In this document: positions 41,105 through 49,290 of the stretch, piece by piece
How positions within the stretch are numbered: the first letter of the stretch is position 1
Layout of the letters: each line of letters opens with the position of its first letter
NCBI RefSeq assembly: GCF_049316285.1
Contig: NZ_JBMOXA010000018.1
Coordinates: 27,298-91,297, forward strand
DNA from: Rhodoferax_B sp049316285
GTDB lineage: Bacteria; Pseudomonadota; Gammaproteobacteria; Burkholderiales; Burkholderiaceae_C
Direction: 5' to 3'
DNA: 64,000 bases
The notes under the pieces: model-generated
The model's database searches: none
Told to the model about the DNA's origin: nothing
What the model saw: only the letters and a program-made list of their open reading frames with translations
Translations under genes and position numbers: made by a program

Positions 41105-43782
41105 CAGACCACCACGTTCACCAGGCGCCCCGGCACCACGATGACCTTTTTCGGCGCCGCGCCGTTGGCGGCTTTGACAAACGCTTCACTGCTCAGCGCA
41201 GCGGCTTCAATCGCTTCCTTGCTGGCACCGGCCGGCACCAGGATGGCACCGCGCAGCTTGCCGTTGACTTGCAGCATCAGTTCCACCTCGTCCTGCTCCA
41301 GCGCCTTGGGGTCGACCTTGGGCCATGGCGCATCCAGCAGATCACCAAAACGACTGGCGTAGCCCAACTCGCTCCACAGCGTATGCGCCGCGTGCGGCGT
41401 GGCCGGGTAGATACAACGCAGCAGAATGCCAAACGATTCGGCCAGGGCAATCAAAGCGCCCGGGGTGTCCAGCGCCTTGAAGTCTTCCAGCGCATTGAGC
41501 ATCTTCATCGCACCCGAGACCACGGTGTTGTACTGCATGCGCTGGTAGTCGTAGTCCACCTGCTTGAGCACGGTGTGGATTTCCAGTCGCAGGGCTTTGG
41601 CCTCTTTGCCAAACTGCACATCATTCAAGCCCTTGGCGCCCGCGCTTGCTGCGCAAGCTGCTGCGAAATCAGTAGCAGCCAACTTCACGCCAAAGTTCCA
41701 CACGCGGCGCAGGAAACGGTACGAGCCTTCCACCGACGCGTCGTTCCACTCCAGCGTGGCCTCGGGTGGCGCAGTGAACATGGTGTAGAGGCGCGCGGTG
41801 TCGGCACCGTACTTCTCAATCAGCTCTTGCGGATCAACACCGTTGTTTTTGCTCTTGCTCATGGTGCCCACACCTTCGTAGGTGATGGGCGTGCCAGCGG
41901 GCAGGTCACCCTTGGCGGCGATGAGCTTGGCGCCGATGATCTTGCCGGACGCATCGGCCACGTCTTCCACCTCGCTTGGCCAGAAGTACTCGATGCCACC
42001 CTTCTCGGTCTTGCGCGAGTAGATGTCGTTGAGCACCATGCCTTGGGTCAGCAGCTTGGTGAACGGTTCGTCGACCTTCACCAAGTCGAGGTCGCGCATC
42101 ACCTTGGTCCAGAAACGGGCGTAGAGCAAGTGCAGGATGGCGTGTTCAATGCCACCGATGTACTGGTCCATAGGCATCCAGTAGTTGGCGCCTTCGGCGA
42201 CCATCTTCTCGTCGTTCTTCGGATCGCAGTAGCGCATGAAGTACCAGGAGCTGTCGACAAAGGTGTCCATGGTGTCGGTTTCGCGGCGCGCGGCCTTGCC
42301 ACACACCGGGCAGGTCACACCGGCGTGGAAACCTTCGTGCTTGTGCAGCGGGTTGCCCGAGCCGTCGGGCACGCAGTCGGTGGGCAAGACCACCGGCAGG
42401 TCCTTCTCGGGCACGGGCACGGCGCCGTGTTCATCACAATGGATGATGGGGATAGGTGTACCCCAGTAGCGCTGGCGGCTCACACCCCAGTCGCGCAGGC
42501 GCCAGGTGGTCTTCTTCTCGCCCAGGCCCTTGGTTTCCAGCGCGTGCGCCACGGCGTTGACCGCATCTTTGAAAGACAAGCCGCTGAAGCTGTCGGAGTT
42601 GATGGTCACGCCGCGTTGTTTGTCGCCGTACCAGTCCTGCCACTCGTGGTAGTTGTAGTGCAGGCCGTCGACCTGCACCACCTGCACGATGGGCAGGTCG
42701 TATTTCAGCGCAAAGGTAAAGTCGCGTTCGTCGTGTGCCGGCACGCCCATCACGGCGCCGTCGCCATAACCCATGAGCACGTAGTTGCCCACCCACACGT
42801 CGATCTTGTGGCCGTTGAGCGGGTGCACCACTTGCAGGCCGGTGGGCATGCCCACCTTTTCACGCGCGGCGAGTTCGGCTTCGGTCGTGCCACCCTTCTT
42901 GCATTCCTCAATGAAGGCGGCAAGCTGGGGGTTGCTGGCGGCGGCGTGTTGCGCCAGCGGATGCTCGGGCGCGACGGCGCAGAAGGTCACACCCATGATG
43001 GTGTCGGCGCGCGTGGTGAACACGTACATGCGACCATCACCAATCAGCGTGCCGGTGCTGTCATGGATGTCGTGGGTAAAGGCGAAACGCACACCTTCGC
43101 TCTTGCCAATCCAGTTTTCCTGCATTAGGCGCACCTTGTCGGGCCAGCCGGTGAGGTTTTCTTGCGTCTGGCCGAGCAGTTCTTCGGCGTAGTCGGTGAT
43201 CTTCAGGTAGTAGCCGGGGATCTCACGCTTCTCCACGGTGGCGCCGGTGCGCCAACCCTTGCCGTCTATCACCTGTTCGTTGGCCAGCACGGTTTGGTCC
43301 ACCGGGTCCCAGTTGACGACCTGGGTCTTGCGGTAGGCAATGCCTTTTTCCAGCATCTTCAGGAACAGCCACTGGTTCCACTTGTAGTACTCGGGTGAGC
43401 AGGTGGCGACTTCGCGCGACCAGTCTATGGCCAAGCCCATCGCCTGCATCTGCTTCTTCATGTAGGCGATGTTGTCGTAGGTCCACTGCGCCGGTGGCAC
43501 GCCGTTCTTCAGCGCGGCGTTCTCGGCCGGCAGGCCAAACGCGTCCCAGCCCATGGGCATCAACACGTTGTAGCCGTTCATGCGCAGGTAACGCGTGAGC
43601 ATGTCGTTGATGGTGTAGTTGCGCACGTGGCCCATGTGCAGCTTGCCGCTGGGATAGGGCAACATGGAACAGGCGTAGAACTTCTTCTTAGACGCGTCTT
43701 CCGTCACGCGGTAGGCGTCGCGTGTATTCCAGTGGGCCTGCGCAGCAGGTTCAACTTCGAGATGGCTGTATTTTTCTTGCAT
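41104..43782 (-). CDS. leuS: Leucyl-tRNA synthetase
   Basis: 892 aa, class Ia synthetase. The HIGH motif is HMGH (residues 49-52, in PYPSGKLHMGHVRNY); the editing (CP1) domain follows, and the KMSKS loop reads TMSKSKNNG, with the second serine and lysines kept. The zinc-like cysteines in the CPVCGKAARRE insertion (about 440) and the anticodon domain at the C-terminus are in place. It is upstream of lptE, one base overlap, and 140 bp downstream of exbD on the same strand. Confidence 0.97.
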   Translation of the reverse strand: MQEKYSHLEVEPAAQAHWNTRDAYRVTEDASKKKFYACSMLPYPSGKLHMGHVRNYTINDMLTRYLRMNGYNVLMPMGWDAFGLPAENAALKNGVPPAQWTYDNIAYMKKQMQAMGLAIDWSREVATCSPEYYKWNQWLFLKMLEKGIAYRKTQVVNWDPVDQTVLANEQVIDGKGWRTGATVEKREIPGYYLKITDYAEELLGQTQENLTGWPDKVRLMQENWIGKSEGVRFAFTHDIHDSTGTLIGDGRMYVFTTRADTIMGVTFCAVAPEHPLAQHAAASNPQLAAFIEECKKGGTTEAELAAREKVGMPTGLQVVHPLNGHKIDVWVGNYVLMGYGDGAVMGVPAHDERDFTFALKYDLPIVQVVQVDGLHYNYHEWQDWYGDKQRGVTINSDSFSGLSFKDAVNAVAHALETKGLGEKKTTWRLRDWGVSRQRYWGTPIPIIHCDEHGAVPVPEKDLPVVLPTDCVPDGSGNPLHKHEGFHAGVTCPVCGKAARRETDTMDTFVDSSWYFMRYCDPKNDEKMVAEGANYWMPMDQYIGGIEHAILHLLYARFWTKVMRDLDLVKVDEPFTKLLTQGMVLNDIYSRKTEKGGIEYFWPSEVEDVADASGKIIGAKLIAAKGDLPAGTPITYEGVGTMSKSKNNGVDPQELIEKYGADTARLYTMFTAPPEATLEWNDASVEGSYRFLRRVWNFGVKLAATDFAAACAASAGAKGLNDVQFGKEAKALRLEIHTVLKQVDYDYQRMQYNTVVSGAMKMLNALEDFKALDTPGALIALAESFGILLRCIYPATPHAAHTLWSELGYASRFGDLLDAPWPKVDPKALEQDEVELMLQVNGKLRGAILVPAGASKEAIEAAALSSEAFVKAANGAAPKKVIVVPGRLVNVVV

Positions 43783-43922
43783 GGAGCGGAGGGGTCAAAT
43801 CACGGCAATGGAGAAGCAGTTTGGCGCTGCAATGCGAGGATTTTAGGCGCTTGAGCATCACAGGCGCAGAAGCCGTGTGCAAGTAGCTTGTCGAGTCTCG
43901 AAAGATCCGCTTAACGCCGGAT

Positions 43923-44351
43923 TCAGCGCTGGGCTGGCGCGGGCGCGTCGGCCACAAAACCGATGCGGTTCAGCCCGGCTTTTTGCGCCAGACCCATTAC
44001 TTCCACCACGCGGCCGTAGGGCACGCTGGCGTCGGCACGCAATTGCACCTCGGTGTCGGGGGCGGCGGCAGCCGTTTCCGTCAGTTGGGCAAGCAGCGCA
44101 TCGGCCACCAAGGGCTTGTCGTTCAGGTAGAGCTGCCCGGCGGAAGTCAGCACCAGCGTGACAAACGGTGCGCCCGAGCTGCCTTTGGCGGCATCGGTCT
44201 TGGGCAAATCGAGCCGTATGGAACTGGCCAACAGCGGCGCGGTCAGTATGAAGATCACCACCAGCACCAGCATCACGTCGATCAGCGGCGTCATATTGAT
44301 GTCGCTCATGGGCTCGGTACCCTTGCTGCGTTCGAGACGGCCGAATGCCAT
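43923..44351 (-). CDS. ExbD/TolR family protein
   Basis: 142 aa. One N-terminal membrane span (about residues 18-40) with the conserved TM aspartate in DINMTPLIDVMLVLVVIF (Asp25), which carries the proton in TolR/ExbD, then a periplasmic domain (LRADASVPYGRVVEVMGLAQKAG). Paired with the ExbB/TolQ gene 12 bp upstream, it forms a proton-driven motor subunit. There is no TonB or TolA gene in the window, so the transported or energised partner is unknown. Confidence 0.92.
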   Translation of the reverse strand: MAFGRLERSKGTEPMSDINMTPLIDVMLVLVVIFILTAPLLASSIRLDLPKTDAAKGSSGAPFVTLVLTSAGQLYLNDKPLVADALLAQLTETAAAAPDTEVQLRADASVPYGRVVEVMGLAQKAGLNRIGFVADAPAPAQR

Positions 44352-44363
44352 GGCGTCGGCAGG

Positions 44364-45014
44364 TCAGGCGACCGGATGCCCGGCCAGCAACTCGCGCAAG
44401 TCGCGCGCAAACCCCTCGAGGTCGGCCTCCATGCGGCCCACCAAACGGCCAAACACGTTGTAGGCCAGCACGGCGGGAATGGCCACGGCCAAGCCGGCGG
44501 CGGTCATGATCAGCGCCTCGCCCACGGGGCCGGCGAGTTTGTCTATGGTGATCTGGCCCAGATGGGCGATCGCCACCAGCGCGTGGTAAATGCCCCAAAC
44601 GGTGCCCAACAGCCCGACAAACGGCGCAGTAGAACCCACCGTCGCCAACAATACCTGGCCCAATTGAAGTTTGTGCAGCACCTCGTGCAGAGCATTGCGC
44701 AGCACGCGGGTGAGTTGTTGGGAGCGGTCGCCAGCACCAGCCAGGGTACCGGCGGGCGTGATCTGCTGCGTGGCCTCTATCATAGGCAGCACCATGCGCG
44801 CGCGGTCCAATGCCGAGACCCGCAAGGCGCCATCAGCCAAGTTGGGTGCTTGCCAGAATGCGGCGGTACTGCGTTCCACGTCGCTGCTGGCACGCTGCAA
44901 TAACCACGACTTCCAGAGGATGACGACCCAACTCGCCACCGACATCACCAACAACAACACGGCGACGGTGCGGCTGACCAGATCACCCTCGGCAAAGTAT
45001 TCAAACAATGGCAT
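44364..45014 (-). CDS. MotA/TolQ/ExbB proton channel family protein
   Basis: 216 aa. Three membrane spans (about residues 13-33, 122-145 and 165-188) and a cytoplasmic loop between the first and second, as in ExbB/TolQ. The second and third spans contain the family pattern VGSTAPFVGLLGTVWGI and ALIMTAAGLAVAIPAVLAYN, whose Thr and Ala line the proton path. It is followed by the exbD-type gene, which completes the stator unit. It lies 24 bp after dapB and before exbD and leuS. Confidence 0.92.
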   Translation of the reverse strand: MPLFEYFAEGDLVSRTVAVLLLVMSVASWVVILWKSWLLQRASSDVERSTAAFWQAPNLADGALRVSALDRARMVLPMIEATQQITPAGTLAGAGDRSQQLTRVLRNALHEVLHKLQLGQVLLATVGSTAPFVGLLGTVWGIYHALVAIAHLGQITIDKLAGPVGEALIMTAAGLAVAIPAVLAYNVFGRLVGRMEADLEGFARDLRELLAGHPVA

Positions 45015-45038
45015 GGGTTGATTCTGGCCTGATTTCGT

Positions 45039-45881
45039 TTATTTGAGGCCGAGCACGTCGTACATGTCGAACAAACCCTGGCGGCGGCCCGCCAGGAAAC
45101 GCACGGCGCGCAAGCTGCCCTGCGCGTAGGTGGTGCGGCTGGACGACTTGTGGCTGATCTCGATGCGTTCGCCGGTGCCGGCAAACAACACGGTGTGGTC
45201 GCCCACGATGTCGCCACCACGGATGGTGGCAAAGCCTATGCTCGACGGATCACGCTCGCCGGTGATGCCTTCGCGGGCATAGACGGCGCAGTCTTTCAGG
45301 TCGCGGCCCAGCGCGCCGGCAATCACCTCCCCCATCTTCAGCGCGGTGCCCGAAGGTGCATCAATCTTGTGCCGATGGTGCGCTTCAACAATTTCGATGT
45401 CGTATCCCGTGGCCATGGCCTTGGCGGCCATTTCCAGCAGCTTCAGCGTTACGTTGACACCCACACTCATGTTGGGCGCCATCATGATGGCGATGTCTTT
45501 GGCGATCTCGGCGATCTCGGCCTTTTGCGCGTCACTGAAACCGGTGGTGCCTATGACCACATTCACGCCCAATTGACGGCACACCTGCAGGTGGGCGAGT
45601 GTGCCTTCGGGGCGGGTGAAGTCGATCAACACCTGCGCATTTTGCAGGCCTGCAGCAATGTCAGCGGTGACGATGGCGCCCGATGGTTTGCCCAGAAAAG
45701 CGCTGGCGTCGGTGCCCAGGGACGCGCTACCTTCGCGGTCCAGAGCACCGGCGAGCACGCAGTCATCTGCGGCAGTAATGGCTTCGATCAGCATCTGGCC
45801 CATACGGCCAGATGCCCCCGCGACCGCAATGGCGAAGGGAGATGCAGATGTCGCGCCAGGCGCGGCGGAAGAATTGGTCAT
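45039..45881 (-). CDS. dapB: 4-hydroxy-tetrahydrodipicolinate reductase
   Basis: 280 aa from the ATG at 45881. Reduces the dihydrodipicolinate precursor in lysine/diaminopimelate synthesis with NAD(P)H. Rossmann motif VAGASGRMGQMLI, the IIGTTGF-type segment (VVIGTTGFSDAQ) and the catalytic pair EAHHRHKIDAPSGTA are all present; the length matches. The first 14 residues (TNSSAAPGATSASPF) are a short extension before the fold. It is 19 bp after bamE on the same strand. Confidence 0.95.
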   Translation of the reverse strand: MTNSSAAPGATSASPFAIAVAGASGRMGQMLIEAITAADDCVLAGALDREGSASLGTDASAFLGKPSGAIVTADIAAGLQNAQVLIDFTRPEGTLAHLQVCRQLGVNVVIGTTGFSDAQKAEIAEIAKDIAIMMAPNMSVGVNVTLKLLEMAAKAMATGYDIEIVEAHHRHKIDAPSGTALKMGEVIAGALGRDLKDCAVYAREGITGERDPSSIGFATIRGGDIVGDHTVLFAGTGERIEISHKSSSRTTYAQGSLRAVRFLAGRRQGLFDMYDVLGLK

Positions 45882-45900
45882 GGCTTGGCCCTGCCGCGTC

Positions 45901-46470
45901 TCAACGGGCAGATGATTCAAGTGGAGGGTAGCTGGTGGCAGCGCGCGGGGCATTGTCGTTCGTCACCGGTTTTGCCGCCTCGGCAGCGGCATCGGCTGCT
46001 GCCGCCTTGGCGTACGGTTTCAGGCTGTCTTCACTGGCTTGCAATTCAGGCACCTTGCCCATCTTGCGGCCCTGGCCGAGCAAACCGACAAACTCGGACT
46101 CGCTGGGCATGGGATCACCCTCGACACGCACCAAACGGTCATTGGCGAAAAACACCGTCAACTGGCGCGCCTGGGGCTCTATGCCTTGACGACGCAGTGT
46201 AAAAACGTAATCCCAGCGGTCTGTGTGAAACACGCTTTGCAGCAAAGGCGTACCCAGAATGTCACGCACTTGCTGGCGTCCCATGCCGGGCTTTAACGCC
46301 TCAACCTGCTCCTTGGAAACAAAGTTGCCCTGCACGATTTCGACCTTGTAAGGCGCCATCGAGCTGGCAAAACGCTTGGTCGAGTCGGTCACCCCCGAAC
46401 AAGCAGCGAGAACGGAGCAAGCCGCAAGAATCAAGGCAACTTTTGAGCCGCGTGGCATTGGAGCAAACAT
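45901..46470 (-). CDS. bamE: Outer-membrane protein assembly lipoprotein BamE (SmpA/OmlA)
   Basis: 189 aa from the ATG at 46470; ATGs at 46476 and 46458 are alternatives and none has a clear ribosome-binding site. Signal peptide with lipobox LAAC (Cys about 24), then the BamE domain (about residues 40-125: IVQGNFVSKEQVEALKPGM, QQVRDILGTPLLQSVFHTDRWDYVF). The C-terminus is Ala-rich. Part of the Bam complex that folds outer-membrane proteins. Divergent from fur, whose start is about 100 bp away. Confidence 0.92.
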   Translation of the reverse strand: MFAPMPRGSKVALILAACSVLAACSGVTDSTKRFASSMAPYKVEIVQGNFVSKEQVEALKPGMGRQQVRDILGTPLLQSVFHTDRWDYVFTLRRQGIEPQARQLTVFFANDRLVRVEGDPMPSESEFVGLLGQGRKMGKVPELQASEDSLKPYAKAAAADAAAEAAKPVTNDNAPRAATSYPPLESSAR

Positions 46471-46577
46471 GGGCATGACGGGTAGCGATATGATCGACCA
46501 TTGTAGCGGCACGACCCTTGGCACACCCTTGTGCCCCGCTCTGTGTCCCAGACACCATTGCGAACGAAAGAACCGGC

Positions 46578-47000
46578 ATGGCCAACATCGACGAACTCAA
46601 AAGCACCGGCCTCAAGGCCACCCTTCCACGACTGAAGATCCTGGAAGTTTTTCAAAAGGGCGAACTGCGCCACATGACGGCAGAAGACGTTTTTCGCGTC
46701 TTGCTGGTGGAACGCTCGGACATTGGCCTGGCCACCGTTTACCGCGTGTTAACCCAATTTGAGCAAGCGGGCATCTTGTCGCGCAGCCATTTCGAGTCGG
46801 GCAAAGCCGTCTATGAACTCAACGAAGGGCACCATCACGACCACTTCGTCTGCACGTCCTGCGGCGCGGTCGAAGAGTTCTTCGATGCAGAGATCGAAAA
46901 GCGCCAGCAGATGGTGGCCAAAGACAAAGGCTGGATCGTGCACGACCACGCCATGTCCCTTTACGGACTCTGCGCCAAGTGCGCATCAAAAGCCGCTTGA
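46578..47000 (+). CDS. fur: Ferric uptake regulator
   Basis: 140 aa from the ATG at 46578. N-terminal winged helix (about 1-80: LKATLPRLKILEVFQ, SDIGLATVYRVLTQFEQAG) and the C-terminal metal-binding dimerisation domain with EGHHHDHFVCTSCGAVEEF and the second cysteine pair CAKC at the end. It represses iron-uptake genes with Fe(II). Divergent from bamE; a strong hairpin follows and separates it from the convergent hprK. Confidence 0.95.
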   Translation: MANIDELKSTGLKATLPRLKILEVFQKGELRHMTAEDVFRVLLVERSDIGLATVYRVLTQFEQAGILSRSHFESGKAVYELNEGHHHDHFVCTSCGAVEEFFDAEIEKRQQMVAKDKGWIVHDHAMSLYGLCAKCASKAA

Positions 47001-47020
47001 CCGGCGTGTGTATCTGAATC

Positions 47021-47047
47021 AAAAAAAGGCCCGCGAGGGCCTTTTTT
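47021..47047. terminator. Bidirectional terminator between fur and hprK
   Basis: AAAAAAAGGCC (47021-47031) and GGCCTTTTTT (47038-47047) form a stem flanked by A and T runs, suitable for both converging genes. Confidence 0.8.
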
Positions 47048-47068
47048 GTTTGGACGCAAACCTGTGGA

Positions 47069-48013
47069 TTACTCGCCCATCGCCTTGCGGTGTCGCTCGA
47101 CAAACTCCTGGTAGGTGTCGATCCCGCGCAGCTGCAAAATGGTGTTGCGCACGGCCGCTTCCACCAAAACGGCGATGTTACGCCCGGCCACCACCTGGAT
47201 GATGACTTTACGCACGGGCACACCGAGCACGTCTTGCGTCAACGGCTCGTACGGCAGGCGCTCGTACTCGCGTTCCATGGTTTCCTTGCGCACCAGGTGC
47301 ACGATGAGCTTCAAGCGCATCTTGCGGCGCACCGCTGTTTCACCAAAGATGCCGCGAATATCGAGCAGGCCAATGCCGCGCACCTCCAGCAGGTTTTGCA
47401 GAAGTTCCGGGCAACGCCCTTCAACCGTGGTCTGGTTGATGCGAAACAGGTCCACCGCGTCGTCCGCCACCAAGCCATTTCCACGCGAAATCAACTCCAG
47501 CCCGAGCTCACTTTTGCCCAGGCCAGATTCACCGGTGATCATCACGCCCAGACCCAGAATGTCCATGAACACACCATGCATGGAGGTGCGATCGGCAAAA
47601 TGTTTGGCCAGGTAGGCACGCAAAACGTCGATCACAAATGCCGCCGACTCTTCGGTGGCAAACATGGGAATCTGCGCGCGCTCACACATCGACAGCAAGG
47701 CGTCCGGTGCGGTCTGGCCATCAGCCAAAATCAGTACCGGCGGCTCCAGCGTGACGATGCGCGAAATGCGCCGTGCACAATCTTCTGGCGTGGCATTGCT
47801 GAGGTACGCAACTTCGCGCGTACCCATGATTTGCACACGGTAGGGGTGGATGTAATTCAGGTAGCCCACCAGGTCGGCACCCGAGGTCGCGGCCTTGATG
47901 GCAACTTCGTCGAAACGGCGCTCGGATGCGCCCAGACCGGCGACCCACTCCCAGTTCAACAGACCCCGGAAGCCCTCGAACAGGACATCAGCACTGACAA
48001 CGGTAGGTTTCAC
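47069..48013 (-). CDS. hprK: HPr kinase/phosphorylase
   Basis: 314 aa from a GTG. Phosphorylates HPr on Ser46 and reverses it. The N-terminal domain precedes the P-loop GESGLGKSELGLE and the histidine in SMHGVFMDILGLGV; the C-terminal signature EVRGIGLLDIRGIFGE is intact. In proteobacteria it goes with the PTS-Ntr system and modulates HPr. Here it follows ptsN on the same strand. The target HPr at 2.5-2.7 kb keeps Ser46. Confidence 0.95.
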   Translation of the reverse strand: MKPTVVSADVLFEGFRGLLNWEWVAGLGASERRFDEVAIKAATSGADLVGYLNYIHPYRVQIMGTREVAYLSNATPEDCARRISRIVTLEPPVLILADGQTAPDALLSMCERAQIPMFATEESAAFVIDVLRAYLAKHFADRTSMHGVFMDILGLGVMITGESGLGKSELGLELISRGNGLVADDAVDLFRINQTTVEGRCPELLQNLLEVRGIGLLDIRGIFGETAVRRKMRLKLIVHLVRKETMEREYERLPYEPLTQDVLGVPVRKVIIQVVAGRNIAVLVEAAVRNTILQLRGIDTYQEFVERHRKAMGE

Positions 48014-48040
48014 TAAAGCTGCCGCACCCGTTCCAAAGAC

Positions 48041-48508
48041 TTAGGCGGGCTGAGCCGACTGCCATGCCGAGATCAGCGTGTGCAGGGCTTCAGCATCGGT
48101 CGCGGCCTTGATCTTCTCGCGCAGTGGCGCATCGCTGAGCAACTCGGCGATTTCAGACAGGATTTCGAGGTGCTTTTGTGTAGCCGCCTCTGGCACCAAC
48201 AGAAAAATCAGCAGGTTGACCGGCTGCTCATCCGGGGCATCAAAACCAATCGGCTGGGCCAGCTGCACCACGGCCGCCATCGGCGCCTTCAGCCCCTTGA
48301 TACGACCATGCGGAATCGCCACACCATGGCCCAGACCGGTAGAGCCCAGACGCTCGCGCGCAAACAGGCTGTCGGTGATGAGGGCGCGGCTGAGGCCGTG
48401 GATGTTCTCAAACAGCAGGCCTGCTTCTTCAAAAGCACGCTTTTTGCTGGTGGCATCAACGCTCACGAGAACTTGAGCGGGGGGCAGGATGGACGCGAGG
48501 CGATTCAT
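48041..48508 (-). CDS. ptsN: PTS nitrogen regulatory protein EIIA-Ntr
   Basis: 155 aa. Single EIIA domain of the fructose/Ntr class, with the phospho-histidine in GVAIPHGRIKG (His67) and the FLLVPEAATQKHLEILSEIAELL stretch. In the Ntr branch it regulates potassium transport, nitrogen and stress functions by its phosphorylation state; it does not move sugars. Between hpf and hprK on the reverse strand, 27 bp from hprK. Confidence 0.95.
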   Translation of the reverse strand: MNRLASILPPAQVLVSVDATSKKRAFEEAGLLFENIHGLSRALITDSLFARERLGSTGLGHGVAIPHGRIKGLKAPMAAVVQLAQPIGFDAPDEQPVNLLIFLLVPEAATQKHLEILSEIAELLSDAPLREKIKAATDAEALHTLISAWQSAQPA

Positions 48509-48551
48509 AGTCAGGGGGGCGATTATGCACCTGACAGCGAATTAGCACAAA

Positions 48552-48578
48552 AAAGCCGCCAGGGTAACTGGCGGCTTT
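48552..48578 (-). terminator. Terminator of hpf
   Basis: AAAGCCGCCAG (48552-48562) and CTGGCGGCTTT (48568-48578) form a perfect 11-bp stem; the reverse strand continues with a T run. It lies 35 bp after the hpf stop and 44 bp before ptsN. Confidence 0.8.
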
Positions 48579-48613
48579 GTCAGGAAAACGACGCACAACG
48601 TGCATGTAAAGAG

Positions 48614-48943
48614 CTACATCAGACGTTTTGGTGCTTCGTGGTGGTGGTTCTGTACCTTGCTCTTGTGGCGCACAACTTGGCGATCCAACTTATCTACCAG
48701 TTCATCTACAGCGGCGTAGAGATCAGCGTGGGCACTTTCGGCAAACATGTCGCTGCCCTTCACATGGATATTGCATTCGGCGCGTTGCCGACCTTGTTTT
48801 TCCTTTTGCTTTTCAATGGTGAGCAACACCTTGACATCCACAACTTGGTCGAAATGCCGGGTGATGCGATCAAGCTTGGTCGTTACATAGCTGCGTAACG
48901 CCGGGGTCACTTCCAGATGATGGCCGCTGATCGTCAAGTTCAT
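48614..48943 (-). CDS. hpf: Ribosome hibernation promoting factor
   Basis: 109 aa from the ATG at 48943, with a strong AGGAGG. Binds the 30S subunit and shuts down idle ribosomes. The beta-alpha-beta fold (MNLTISGHHLEVTPALRSYV, KLDRITRHFDQVVDVKVLL, FAESAHADLYAAVDELVDKLDRQV) is complete; there is no long C-terminal dimerisation domain, so this is the short form. It is upstream of ptsN and hprK, separated by a terminator. Elsewhere this gene follows rpoN; here rpoN is 21 kb away. Confidence 0.95.
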   Translation of the reverse strand: MNLTISGHHLEVTPALRSYVTTKLDRITRHFDQVVDVKVLLTIEKQKEKQGRQRAECNIHVKGSDMFAESAHADLYAAVDELVDKLDRQVVRHKSKVQNHHHEAPKRLM

Positions 48944-49147
48944 GAAACACCTCCTAAATTCCATGGTTCGGGCAATTCACTATGCGCGTCCGCATAGCGA
49001 AAATCAAGCTGGTTTCGACCGGCCATTGCAACAAGCTGCAACCCATCCGATGTGCGGTTCCTGGCTCCAGGCTTGAACGAGCAAACGATTTCATCTGATG
49101 AATTTGCGCCCCGTTTGGCGGCACAAGTGGCGCTCGCCCGGCGGTGC

Positions 49148-49153
49148 GATAAT
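49148..49153 (+). promoter_or_regulatory. Candidate extended -10 promoter of corA
   Basis: GATAAT at 49148-49153 is preceded by TG-N (49145-49147), an extended -10. No good -35 is visible. It lies in the 347-bp gap between hpf and corA, which holds no other gene. Confidence 0.45.
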
Positions 49154-49209
49154 TCGCAGATTCATTGCATTTCATTGAGCAAAACCGTGGAAATTACCCC
49201 TAGTCGGTA

Positions 49210-49246
49210 GCTTTCATTCCCCTGCGCTGCGTCGGGGATTGAAAGC
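49210..49246 (+). promoter_or_regulatory. Leader hairpin upstream of corA
   Basis: GCTTTCATTCCCC (49210-49222) and GGGGATTGAAAGC (49234-49246) pair over 13 bases with one mismatch and an 11-base loop, 45 bp before the corA start. No T run follows, so it is not an ordinary terminator; it may be a leader RNA structure or a protein-binding site. Confidence 0.55.
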
Positions 49247-49290
49247 CGAACCAATCCTCCTCTCGCCATCAAAACCCCAGGGAATGAGCC

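Noticed and set aside
41083..43128. Long forward ORF opposite leuS (681 codons)
   Set aside because: Antisense shadow of leucyl-tRNA synthetase with no recognisable domain.
46516..46533. TTGGCACACCCTTGTGCC upstream of fur as a sigma-54 promoter
   Set aside because: The -24 element is fair but the -12 element lacks TTGC; the sequence is better explained as a small palindrome.
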